From a virus, in IMG/VR virus record IMGVR_UViG_3300006802_000578, positions 1 through 23,742 of that record: a stretch of 23,742 nt of DNA, one strand, 5' to 3'. Positions 17,403-22,769 of the stretch are shown here, one piece after another. The translations under genes and the position numbers were made by a program. The notes beneath the pieces are model-generated. The model was not told the origin of the DNA. It saw only the letters and a program-made list of their open reading frames with translations, and made no database searches. How positions within the stretch are numbered: position 1 is the stretch's first letter; the number at the start of each line of letters is the position of its first letter.

Positions 17403-17424
17403 ACGAACCTTTTTTTTATATTCT
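17396..17424 (+). promoter_or_regulatory. Possible divergent promoter for the early cassette
   Basis: On the plus strand CTGACA (17396-17401) is one base from the -35 consensus, with TATATT (17417-17422) or TATTCT (17419-17424) at 15 or 17 bp. It would serve the 60-aa gene starting at 17470. The -10 match is moderate and the AT-rich sequence makes chance matches likely. Confidence 0.25.
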
Positions 17425-17430
17425 ATCTGA

Positions 17431-17460
17431 ATTATATCTAATTTTATATTTAATTTACAA
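17431..17460 (-). promoter_or_regulatory. Late operon promoter (sigma70-type)
   Basis: On the minus strand the sequence reads TTGTAA, an 18-bp AT-rich spacer, then a perfect TATAAT, placing the start near 17424, about 22 nt before ATG 17402. It is the best-matching promoter in front of the structural genes. Its -35 box overlaps the ribosome site of the divergent plus-strand gene (AAGGAG, 17459-17464). Confidence 0.65.
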
Positions 17461-17469
17461 GGAGTGTGT

Positions 17470-17652
17470 ATGAATATTTCTTTATTTGACAATCGTGGCG
17501 TATGGCTCGGTATGGGTTTTTTGCTGCATGTTGTGCTGTTGTTTATCGTTTGTCTTGTAGCTAAAGGATGCGAGCAGCAGCCCTGTCTTCCTAGTGTTTC
17601 GGTGGGTGATGTTGAGGTAGACGTAACTTTTTTCGATTTTGATGATGATTAG
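17470..17652 (+). CDS. Small membrane protein (60 aa)
   Basis: ATG 17470 is preferred over an in-frame GTG two codons earlier because AAGGAG (17459-17464) sits at the correct five-base distance. Residues of about 12-31 (LGMGFLLHVVLLFIVCLVAK) are a single membrane segment, followed by Cys-rich GCEQQPC and an acidic C-terminus (VDVTFFDFDDD). It could be a holin-like, antiholin-like or membrane-anchored regulatory peptide. Being first in the early cassette, next to the late promoter, makes lysis function less certain. No family recognised. Confidence 0.55.
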   Translation: MNISLFDNRGVWLGMGFLLHVVLLFIVCLVAKGCEQQPCLPSVSVGDVEVDVTFFDFDDD

Positions 17653-17653
17653 C

Positions 17654-17682
17654 TTGCATATATTTATTTGTTATGATATATT
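17654..17682 (+). promoter_or_regulatory. Early cassette promoter
   Basis: TTGCAT (17654-17659), a 17-bp spacer and TATATT (17677-17682), with a predicted start near 17689 and the next ATG at 17716 behind an AGGATGG ribosome site. The same TTGCAT-N17 arrangement occurs in the promoter at 22759. It lies directly after the stop of the 60-aa gene. Confidence 0.55.
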
Positions 17683-17715
17683 TATGTTATAACCAAATAA
17701 CCTTAGGATGGTAAC

Positions 17716-17916
17716 ATGCTTTTAACAAGTGAAGATCTACAACGAGACGTCAGCGAGCAAGCTGCTAACATCGACATTTCATGCTATACATGTAACTACG
17801 ATGATTTAATTGATAATGTAACTGCTGATATGATGAGAGATCTAAAAAACTGGGATGAATACAATTCACTAAGTATAAAAGATTTTTGGGATTATTTTAC
17901 TCCTTATGAGTCGTAG
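17716..17916 (+). CDS. Small acidic hypothetical protein (66 aa)
   Basis: Starts at the first ATG after the promoter at 17654 with AGGATGGTAAC in front, the same G-rich style as its downstream neighbours. The protein is acidic and helical (MLLTSEDLQRDVSEQAANIDIS...DDLIDNVTADMMRDLKNWDEYNS) with aromatic residues near the end (FWDYFTPYES). No known motif. Small acidic phage proteins expressed early often bind host proteins or mimic DNA, but nothing here proves this. Confidence 0.5.
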   Translation: MLLTSEDLQRDVSEQAANIDISCYTCNYDDLIDNVTADMMRDLKNWDEYNSLSIKDFWDYFTPYES

Positions 17917-17920
17917 TTAA

Positions 17921-17967
17921 TTAATCAATATGCCCTATAGTTATATAGGGTATCTATGATTGATTAA
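17921..17967. repeat. Nested inverted repeats between two early genes
   Basis: Outer arms TTAATCAAT (17921-17929) and ATTGATTAA (17959-17967) are perfectly complementary. Inside lies a second hairpin, CCCTATA-GTTA-TATAGGG (17933-17950). No T-tract follows, so it is not an obvious terminator. It could be an operator, an RNA-processing site or a structured leader for the following gene, whose ribosome site lies 10 bases further on. Confidence 0.5.
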
Positions 17968-17987
17968 CCAAAACCAAGGGGGATACC

Positions 17988-18194
17988 ATGACTTCAGAAA
18001 AAACTTATTACTTTGATGAGTTGACCAAGAAAGCACAATTATCGGCTTTGAACAAATTACAGTCTCATAAGCTTTTGCATGATGAATTTGAAAGCGACTA
18101 TGAGCGCGAGATGCAAACCTCTCATGATCATATCTTGTGTTGCATCGCTGATGATGATTTATTTTTAGAAAATGGCGATCCATTAGAATATTAA
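17988..18194 (+). CDS. Small phage protein (68 aa) of the 'FDEL' type
   Basis: Ribosome site AAGGGGGATACC directly before ATG. The N-terminus (YYFDELTKKAQLSALNKLQ) matches a pattern found in many small early phage proteins, where an F-(D/E)-E-L-x-x-(E/K)-A-Q segment leads a helix. The rest is acidic with HDHILCC and a C-terminal GDPLEY. The family is of unknown function. It belongs to a run of small genes sharing the same translation start style. Start is secure because of the ribosome site. Confidence 0.55.
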   Translation: MTSEKTYYFDELTKKAQLSALNKLQSHKLLHDEFESDYEREMQTSHDHILCCIADDDLFLENGDPLEY

Positions 18195-18216
18195 CAAACA
18201 AATTAAGGGGGATAAC

Positions 18217-18447
18217 ATGACTTACGACGATTGGAAAACATACGACGATGCGTGGGATGTGGTAGATACTTCATTTTGCGACCACTGCAAAGGCGATCAT
18301 ACGTTATGCAGAGTAGGCGAACATCCTTTTTATTTTGAGGAAACGAGTCGTTACAAAAGATCGTTTGAGTTTTGTTGCGAAACGTGTCGTGATACATTTC
18401 TCAGCGAGAATATAGATGAAGAAGATGTAATAGAAAATTGGGGGTAA
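18217..18447 (+). CDS. Small zinc-ribbon-like protein (76 aa)
   Basis: Ribosome site AAGGGGGATAAC before ATG. Two Cys pairs, FCDHC and FCCETC, enclose about 30 residues, the spacing of a treble-clef or TRASH-like zinc finger. The ends are strongly acidic (MTYDDWKTYDDAWDVVD, ENIDEEDVIENWG). The next gene carries the same Cys arrangement and may be a paralogue. It probably binds zinc and acts through protein or nucleic acid contact. No target is evident. Confidence 0.6.
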   Translation: MTYDDWKTYDDAWDVVDTSFCDHCKGDHTLCRVGEHPFYFEETSRYKRSFEFCCETCRDTFLSENIDEEDVIENWG

Positions 18448-18448
18448 T

Positions 18449-18637
18449 ATGAAACACTGTGATTATTGCTTGGAGAGCTTTGATAGCTCTCCTTATAATG
18501 TTGAATTTGGCAACACTTTACGGTTCTGTTGTGAAGCTTGCATGTATGGGTGGCGTAGAGAGTACTACGCGCTTACAGACTGTGCTACTGAAGATTGCTC
18601 GCTTGAAGATGCCATCGGGAGGGCTATTAATGAATGA
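18449..18637 (+). CDS. Small zinc-ribbon-like protein (62 aa), likely paralogue of the preceding one
   Basis: Begins one base after the previous stop with GGGGG inside the end of that gene as ribosome site. The Cys layout is HCDYC, about 20 residues, then FCCEAC, closely echoing FCDHC/FCCETC of the upstream protein. A second acidic Cys-containing part follows (DCATEDCSLEDA). The stop overlaps the start of the 96-aa gene by eight bases. Likely zinc-binding. Function unknown. Confidence 0.6.
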   Translation: MKHCDYCLESFDSSPYNVEFGNTLRFCCEACMYGWRREYYALTDCATEDCSLEDAIGRAINE

Positions 18638-18920
18638 TTTTAGACGATATCTGCTTTTTGTGTTTGAAACTTTCTATCCTTCGGGGGGTATGGAGGATTT
18701 TATAACCGATGATGATGATTTTAATATTTTAATTGAAATAGCAAAAAGCATTTGTATAGAAGAAAATTATTATCGTGGAATTATACAGATATATGACACT
18801 GAATATATGAAGATTATTTTTACTGGAATAATCAACGATCAAACATTATCTTCAAGAAGTGATTATGAAAATATAAAGGTTGTTTTTGATGAAAGAGATG
18901 GAATGGGAAAGAGTGCTTGA
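18630..18920 (+). CDS. Hypothetical early protein (96 aa)
   Basis: The frame is open from 18459, but the earlier part is a shadow of the zinc-ribbon gene. ATG 18630 follows GGGAGG (18617-18622) and overlaps the previous stop. The protein is acidic with a hydrophobic core (RRYLLFVFETFYPSGGMEDFITDDDDFNILIEIAKSICIEE), likely a small alpha/beta fold. No motif recognised. Base composition is more AT-rich than the two zinc-ribbon genes upstream. Confidence 0.55.
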   Translation: MNDFRRYLLFVFETFYPSGGMEDFITDDDDFNILIEIAKSICIEENYYRGIIQIYDTEYMKIIFTGIINDQTLSSRSDYENIKVVFDERDGMGKSA

Positions 18921-19089
18921 CGAAGGACGGCGTTATCTTAAGATGAGCTTGCCTGAAGAAGATGTTGAGCTTTGGACGGAAGACAGGTGCATTAGAGCGA
19001 TTAACCGCCTTTACTTCGGGGGTCTTCAAGCTTTTGCTAGGTATGTAGAAAAAAAGGAAGAGGCGCTCCCCCCTTCCTCAAAACAATGA
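18889..19089 (+). CDS. Last gene of the early cassette, hypothetical (66 aa)
   Basis: ATG 18889 with AAAGG about nine bases upstream is preferred. It overlaps the previous gene by 32 bases in another frame. The product is a charged helical protein (MEWERVLDEGRRYLKMSLPEEDVELWTEDRCIRAINRLYFGGLQAFARYVEKK) with one Cys. ATG 18898 is an alternative start. A terminator follows within five bases of the stop, confirming the end of the cassette. Function unknown. Confidence 0.55.
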   Translation: MKEMEWERVLDEGRRYLKMSLPEEDVELWTEDRCIRAINRLYFGGLQAFARYVEKKEEALPPSSKQ

Positions 19090-19092
19090 ATA

Positions 19093-19138
19093 AGCGTATT
19101 TCAGAACGTTCATTATGAGAACGCTAAGATTTTTTTTA
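19093..19138 (+). terminator. Intrinsic terminator of the early cassette
   Basis: Arms AGCGT/ACGCT (19093-19097, 19121-19125) extend, with one bulged base, into TTTCA/TGAGA, followed by an eight-T run (19130-19137). On the other strand the downstream sequence is only weakly T-rich, so it acts mainly on plus-strand transcripts, though it may slow the converging minus-strand operon that ends at 19150. Confidence 0.7.
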
Positions 19139-19149
19139 TAGCAGATTTT

Positions 19150-19512
19150 TTATACCGATTCAACCTCAACCTTTAAGGCGAAGTCTTTGCCTTTCTCTTG
19201 CATGTAGTAAAAAGCAAGCCTTGAGTCGCCATCGGCGCGGCCGGGTGCTAGGCCAGGTATCAGCATATCAGCGAGAACGTCGAGCGGCGCCTTAAGACTA
19301 GCGACTAAATTGTCATAATCAAGAGTACCGGGTGAGATGCGAGTTAAAGTGATTCGGCACGGTAGGCGAGTCTTTTCGATGCCCTTGCAAGCTAGACGGA
19401 TGATCGTGTCGTTTTTTTTGTTTTCTTTATGACGTTTTGCCCAATGGACATTAAGCGTCTGGTTTGGGCTTCTAATGCGTATCGGGATTATCCAGGTGTT
19501 TTTTGTCGTCAT
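19150..19512 (-). CDS. RusA-like Holliday junction resolvase (120 aa)
   Basis: RusA-family endonucleases cut four-way junctions during phage recombination. The protein shows the usual N-terminal IPI-x-PN-x-TL-N-x-HW segment, a central LDYDNL (D65, D67, N68) corresponding to the acidic cluster, and a second acidic site DGDSR (D94, D96) before the last strand. Length of 120 aa matches. The Pro/Arg-rich segment PGLAPGRADGDSR replaces the more common G..DDD loop. The start is the ATG at 19512, preceded by GAAG only, about 25 nt after a predicted promoter start. Last gene of the leftward operon. Confidence 0.7.
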   Translation of the reverse strand: MTTKNTWIIPIRIRSPNQTLNVHWAKRHKENKKNDTIIRLACKGIEKTRLPCRITLTRISPGTLDYDNLVASLKAPLDVLADMLIPGLAPGRADGDSRLAFYYMQEKGKDFALKVEVESV

Positions 19513-19639
19513 GCAGTTGCTTCATTTCATAATGAATATATTTTTTATATATCATATTTGCATGATTTGCAATTGTTACGTTTGACATGTTGCGCCCTTC
19601 CCTGACTGCTTCTTTAAACTGGATCACCTTGGGATTCAT
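19472..19639 (-). CDS. Possible small protein (55 aa) overlapping the resolvase gene
   Basis: An open frame from ATG 19639 to TAG 19472 gives a protein-like sequence (MNPKVIQFKEAVREGRNMSN...MIYKKYIHYEMKQLHDDKKHL) with a helical, basic character and a segment that could be a helix-turn-helix. It fills a gap otherwise lacking a gene and overlaps the resolvase start by 41 bases. The ribosome site is weak (AGAAG), and a promoter-like sequence lies inside it, so it may instead be a regulatory leader. Confidence 0.4.
   Translation of the reverse strand: MNPKVIQFKEAVREGRNMSNVTIANHANMIYKKYIHYEMKQLHDDKKHLDNPDTH
19544..19572 (-). promoter_or_regulatory. Possible promoter for the resolvase gene
   Basis: On the minus strand TTGCAA, a 17-bp spacer and TATAAA precede the resolvase ATG by about 25 nt after the predicted start. 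It would allow separate expression of the resolvase. It lies inside the possible 55-aa frame. Confidence 0.4.
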
Positions 19640-19662
19640 CTTGTTCTTCTAAAATTTTATAC

Positions 19663-19875
19663 TTACTCAGGATAAGAAATCCAAAATTCTACTATTGTTT
19701 CGGGTTGATGACAACATGAACACCATGACATAGGAAAACAATACCAGTCTTTTTGATTTTTTACGTTATCCCACCAACCTGCAAATATTTGGTCTTTTCC
19801 GTCTAATTTTCCTTTACATATCACAGGCTTATAAGTTTCAGGCATTTTAAAATTAACGTCATTCCATTCTATCAT
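19663..19875 (-). CDS. DUF551-like small protein (70 aa)
   Basis: The ATG overlaps the stop of the previous gene by four bases. W-rich layout IEWNDVNFKMPETYKPVICKGK...AGWWDN...WYCFPMSW...FWISYPE follows the DUF551 pattern (an opening W, a P-x-x-x-x-P-V strand, a W-rich C-terminus), although the usual ending H-W-x-P-L-P is replaced by FWISYPE. A CSCC cluster is present. Such proteins are frequent in phage early regions and have no known function. A clearer member of the same type is encoded at 22987-23367. Confidence 0.5.
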   Translation of the reverse strand: MIEWNDVNFKMPETYKPVICKGKLDGKDQIFAGWWDNVKNQKDWYCFPMSWCSCCHQPETIVEFWISYPE

Positions 19876-20144
19876 ATTGCTCTTTTCAGTTCTTCAAGCA
19901 CTAGTCGCTTAAACTCTACTTCATGACTTTTCTCTAAAAACTCTATCGTCGGGATGTATTTCCCTACCCCGTCAGCATCTTTCCAAAAAGTTGGCAGTCC
20001 TACCCATTCTTTGCCATCTTCTTTTCTGAAATGGCACATACCCCGGATGGTGACGCCCCATTTTTTCATAATAAGGTCGAACTTTCCGACTAGAGAGTTT
20101 TTGTCGCATGGGTCGTAGTTTAGTATCTCTATTCTATCGTTCAT
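19872..20144 (-). CDS. SpoVG-like phage protein (90 aa)
   Basis: The frame runs ten codons further upstream, but ATG 20144 follows AAGGAAG at the right distance and is preferred. The pattern KNSLVGKFDLIMKKWGVTIRGMCHF...DGKEWVGLPTFW...KYIPTIEF is that of a widespread phage protein in recombination or replication operons, with SpoVG-like features (strand, I-x-G, then WV-x-x-P). In SpoVG-type proteins this surface binds nucleic acid; that is known for the family, not shown here. Overlaps the 39-aa gene's end by 11 bases. Confidence 0.55.
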   Translation of the reverse strand: MNDRIEILNYDPCDKNSLVGKFDLIMKKWGVTIRGMCHFRKEDGKEWVGLPTFWKDADGVGKYIPTIEFLEKSHEVEFKRLVLEELKRAI

Positions 20145-20253
20145 GGGCTTCCTTTTCATTTGGCAATTTAGCATCCAATTTAGCTACCAGCTCATCAATC
20201 TCTTCGATGATGAGGTCAACTTCGTCGATCAGGTCTTGCAGCGTGTCAGTCAT
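20134..20253 (-). CDS. Tiny acidic helical protein (39 aa)
   Basis: ATG 20253 overlaps the TGA of the ribbon-helix-helix gene (GAATGA) and has GAGAGGG in front. It ends in TAG at 20134, overlapping the next gene's start. The sequence (MTDTLQDLIDEVDLIIEEID then ELVAKLDAKLPNEKEAHER) is a nearly continuous acidic amphipathic helix. Coupled between two well-supported genes, it is probably real. A dimerisation partner or antagonist of the upstream RHH protein is a reasonable guess. Confidence 0.55.
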   Translation of the reverse strand: MTDTLQDLIDEVDLIIEEIDELVAKLDAKLPNEKEAHER

Positions 20254-20402
20254 TCACCCTCTCCGTCTTTGTTTTGTGCTAAATGTTGCTCAAGAATATG
20301 CTGCACCATGTCGGACACTTTCGTTTCGTTGTCGATGCAGTGGTGCTTAAACTGCTTGATAAGATCGGCAGGGAGGTAGATCGCAAGTTGTATTTTCTTC
20401 AT
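20250..20402 (-). CDS. Ribbon-helix-helix DNA-binding protein (50 aa)
   Basis: ATG 20402 follows GAGGATGAATC. The protein reads MKKIQLAIYLPADLIKQFKH then HCIDNETKVSDMVQHILEQH, the classical Arc/MetJ pattern: an N-terminal beta strand (KKIQLAIYLP), helix 1 (ADLIKQFKHHCIDN), a turn (ETKVS) and helix 2 (DMVQHILEQHL). RHH proteins of this size are dimeric repressors, often autoregulatory or acting as antitoxins. It is coupled to the 39-aa acidic gene. The likely operators in the window are the inverted repeats at 22764 or 17921, an untested inference. Confidence 0.7.
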   Translation of the reverse strand: MKKIQLAIYLPADLIKQFKHHCIDNETKVSDMVQHILEQHLAQNKDGEGE

Positions 20403-20411
20403 GATTCATCC

Positions 20412-20669
20412 TCAATTTCTATGAATTATTCCAGAATTGTAATATGGCGATTTTTCTGATGTAATTTGTTTATACCAAAGGTCGTCCATCTTGCAGCATA
20501 GCTTAGATGTTAACATTCTAGATGCACTACATAAACATCTGACATGCACTGAATTTACATTAAAGGTTTTGTAAAACCTGTCTTCCCATTTTGAAAGTAA
20601 TTGCGATATAATTTTCAAGTCCTCAACAAATTCAAGGTGATCTTGTTTTGTCATGGGGATTTTCTTCAT
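20412..20669 (-). CDS. Hypothetical protein (85 aa)
   Basis: The ATG overlaps the preceding stop, with GAGGAAGA in front. A helical protein with basic centre and several Cys (VHVRCLCSASRMLTSKLCCKMDDLWYKQ). The opening MKKIPMTKQDHLEFVEDLKIISQLLSKWEDRFYKTF is an amphipathic helix. No recognised family. It shares the AT-rich composition of the two genes upstream, from which it is probably translated as a unit. Confidence 0.55.
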   Translation of the reverse strand: MKKIPMTKQDHLEFVEDLKIISQLLSKWEDRFYKTFNVNSVHVRCLCSASRMLTSKLCCKMDDLWYKQITSEKSPYYNSGIIHRN

Positions 20670-21316
20670 TCTTCCTCATCCATTAATAACATGTTTTCTA
20701 GATATATTTTGCTTTGTTCAAATATTTTTTCTTTTGTATTTTCCTCTATAGTACTGAAAATCCAATCAAATTCCTTATAATACTCGAATCCATTTGGCCC
20801 ATATTTAACATTTTGATCTAATCTTCTGCTTTTTTTTATGAATGGTTGCATATCAGGAAATATCAGCCCCATTCCTCCAAGAATCCTAACTTTTAAGAAA
20901 GTTCCATTTTTTTCATATTCGGAAATGACTCTTTTGGATAATGAAGTTGGAAATCCTAATTTCTCTAAATCTTTATAAATATATCTATAATATAATAGAT
21001 TTTTTATACTTTTTTCATTGTTTTTGACTAATCCCCATCTTTCAGATTTTGAAAAATACCAACTTCCATAAAAAAACATTTCCAAAGGCCATCTAGTATG
21101 AATTTGCCAGCTAAACGGAAGCTCTTTTTTTAAAATTGGCTCTATCATTTCTTTACAGATAATTTCAGCTTTGCTTTGTTCTTTATCTAACACATGCTCA
21201 ATGACTGCGCTGCTGTACTCCCAATTTATTAACATTTCAACATTTTTTGATATCTCACCTGAAATATATTCAACTAATTCTTTTTCTTTAAAATCTATAT
21301 TTTGTTTGATATTCAT
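20666..21316 (-). CDS. Hypothetical AT-rich gene (216 aa)
   Basis: Begins four bases after the previous stop (GGAATAAGGA before the ATG). A soluble, mostly helical protein with aromatic-rich middle (PFSWQIHTRWPLEMFFYGSWYFSKSERWGLVKNN, then LLYYRYIYKDLEKLGFP) and a basic segment (FIKKSRRLDQNVKYGPNGFEYYKEFDW). No nuclease, helicase or toxin motif could be identified. Codon use is strongly A/T-ending compared with the structural genes, suggesting recent acquisition. It is followed by coupled small genes, so it is part of a three-gene unit. Confidence 0.6.
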   Translation of the reverse strand: MNIKQNIDFKEKELVEYISGEISKNVEMLINWEYSSAVIEHVLDKEQSKAEIICKEMIEPILKKELPFSWQIHTRWPLEMFFYGSWYFSKSERWGLVKNNEKSIKNLLYYRYIYKDLEKLGFPTSLSKRVISEYEKNGTFLKVRILGGMGLIFPDMQPFIKKSRRLDQNVKYGPNGFEYYKEFDWIFSTIEENTKEKIFEQSKIYLENMLLMDEEE

Positions 21317-21319
21317 TCC

Positions 21320-21631
21320 TTATTCCAAATAAAGTTTATATTTATTTTCTTCTTTATAATATTTAAAACATAAACCCCAATTTTCTTCATTTTTTAATTG
21401 CTCAATATCAAATTCATCTTTTGTTTCATAAAGTCCTTTATATGCCAATAGGTTCATTGTGGCATTTATAGCCTCCCAGCAATTCCGATAAGTATTATAA
21501 AGATTTTTAAATGCTTGTTTATAGGCTTCAAGTTCTGTTTCTCCATATCCACAAACTTCTTGAATGTTTTCATCAAAATCTCTAGGTACTGTGATATAAT
21601 ATTTGTCTTCGTATAGAATTGATTTATGCAT
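21320..21631 (-). CDS. Hypothetical small protein (103 aa)
   Basis: ATG 21631 is preferred over the adjacent GTG because AAGGAG lies at five bases from it. The protein (MHKSILYEDKYYITVPRDFDENIQEVCGYGETELEAYKQAFKNLYNTY...) is an alpha/beta fold with the HicB-like or Arc-like opening strand plus GYGETELEAYKQA, a pattern seen in HicB-type antitoxin N-terminal domains (a strand, then G-x-G-x-T-x-x-E-A). A HicA partner is not obvious. AT-rich. Probably cotranscribed with the 216-aa and 85-aa genes. Confidence 0.5.
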   Translation of the reverse strand: MHKSILYEDKYYITVPRDFDENIQEVCGYGETELEAYKQAFKNLYNTYRNCWEAINATMNLLAYKGLYETKDEFDIEQLKNEENWGLCFKYYKEENKYKLYLE

Positions 21632-21656
21632 CACATCTCCTTATTGGGTATTCTCT

Positions 21657-21685
21657 ATATTAATACTTATACATTTGTTTTTCAA
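21657..21685 (-). promoter_or_regulatory. Possible promoter for the AT-rich three-gene unit
   Basis: On the minus strand TTGAAA, a 17-bp spacer and TAATAT lie between the stop of the initiator gene and ATG 21631. The -35 box matches five of six consensus bases and the -10 box four of six. A separate promoter here would give the three AT-rich genes their own expression, like a moron. Confidence 0.4.
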
Positions 21686-21691
21686 TACTAT

Positions 21692-22714
21692 TTAGAGGCT
21701 CATGTATCTTTTTCTAGTTAGACAATCAACGTAATATCCTGACAATTTTGATATAGGTACTCCTCTGTTTTTCATGTTTCTGCAATATCGTGCTGCTAGC
21801 TCAAGTTCACCTAGCTTGTTTGATACGTTAATCTTCTTGAGGTAGCCTTGATCAATCCCTATTGCACGAAGCCAGTTGATTGCAGTTGACTCACTCCTAA
21901 AACATTCAGACAGATCCAAATCTAAAAAAGCAAGCGGGACGGCGGAGCCGTTGTAGTCTGTTTTAATAACATTGGTATATGGAGAAAAAGGAATATGATT
22001 TGAGGGTACATCTACACTCCGCCCAAAATCTCTTCCCTGAGGGTTTTTGGTACGACTACACTCCGCCCTATTGGGTTGATTTCCATCTACACTCCGCCCT
22101 AAGTTATGAACAATCTCGCCTTTATTATCAGACAACGCCCCCTGTCTCATCTTTTCAATGGCAAACTCTGCTTCTTCTTTTGTGATCTTTTGGCGCATCG
22201 AAGGGAAGGCCTTATTATTAAGCTTGGTGAAGGCATTGTTGTATGAGGTGACATCTACTATTGAAATATTATGAATGACCTTAGAGTTGATGTATTTGCT
22301 TCCATCAGCGTTTTTTGTTCTAGTCCTCTTTTCTTCGATAAGAATAAGCGATAATCCTTCAAGCTGTTCAAAGGACTGCATCAATGCTTGTTTACCTTTG
22401 ACGACTGTTTTATTTGAGCATCCTATTTGATCAGCATATGTTTGGCCTGTTGCCCATGCTTTGTTGACTCTTCCTGATTTTTGCTTGATAACTCGATAAA
22501 GTTCTTTTTGATGTGGCGTCAGGCGTTTCCTGTACCAGGTCTCCTCACCTGTTTCCTTGTTTACCTCACAGTCGATATAAGTCAAATGATCGATGATAGC
22601 AGGGACTTTATCAAAGTTGCATTGATACCCTTGAGTGAACCTTTCTTGGTACTCATCATTAAAAAGGTTTGGATTTTCTTTGGTGTAATTAGAATTTTGA
22701 TTTGATTCTGACAT
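21692..22714 (-). CDS. Replication initiator-like protein, lambda O-type arrangement (340 aa)
   Basis: The frame extends further upstream, but ATG 22714 follows AAGGAA and lies about 20 nt from the predicted promoter start. Residues of about 65-155 form a winged helix-turn-helix of the replication-protein type (LTPHQKELYRVIKQ, ATGQTYADQIGCSNKTVVKGKQALMQ, then the wing SLILIEEKRTRTKNADGSKY). Residues of about 205-234 are encoded by three iterons and form a low-conservation linker. The C-terminal part (INWLRAIGIDQGYLKKINVSNKLGELELAARYCRNM) is a helical domain that could load helicase or bind a partner. Having the origin repeats inside the initiator gene is the lambda O design. No polymerase, helicase or primase gene is visible nearby, so host factors are probably used. 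Confidence 0.65.
   Translation of the reverse strand: MSESNQNSNYTKENPNLFNDEYQERFTQGYQCNFDKVPAIIDHLTYIDCEVNKETGEETWYRKRLTPHQKELYRVIKQKSGRVNKAWATGQTYADQIGCSNKTVVKGKQALMQSFEQLEGLSLILIEEKRTRTKNADGSKYINSKVIHNISIVDVTSYNNAFTKLNNKAFPSMRQKITKEEAEFAIEKMRQGALSDNKGEIVHNLGRSVDGNQPNRAECSRTKNPQGRDFGRSVDVPSNHIPFSPYTNVIKTDYNGSAVPLAFLDLDLSECFRSESTAINWLRAIGIDQGYLKKINVSNKLGELELAARYCRNMKNRGVPISKLSGYYVDCLTRKRYMSL
22012..22099 (-). repeat. Iteron array, probable replication origin inside the initiator gene
   Basis: Three perfect 13-bp copies read GGGCGGAGTGTAG on the minus strand, at 22012-22024, 22056-22068 and 22087-22099 (spacings 44 and 31 bp). They are translated in two different frames (GRSVD for the outer two, AECS for the middle one), so the identity is kept at DNA level and not at protein level. 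This indicates DNA-binding sites. A perfect hairpin (ACGGCGGAGCCGT) lies about 80 bp to the left. Confidence 0.65.
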
Positions 22715-22741
22715 GATTGTTTTCCTTAAATAATGTTTTAT

Positions 22742-22769
22742 ATTGTAAGGAAAACTCATTGCATGATAA
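22742..22769 (-). promoter_or_regulatory. Promoter of the initiator operon
   Basis: On the minus strand TTATCA, a 16-bp spacer and TACAAT precede ATG 22714, with predicted start near 22735. The -35 box overlaps the left arm of the inverted repeat at 22764-22798, so binding there would block it. Confidence 0.5.

Noticed and set aside
18459-18629. Upstream extension of the 96-aa gene
   Set aside because: Overlaps the whole zinc-ribbon gene in another frame; the internal ATG with GGGAGG explains the start.
21900-21960. Degenerate inverted fourth iteron near the GGCGGAG hairpin
   Set aside because: Only seven core bases match without a four-base insertion; too weak to count as an iteron.
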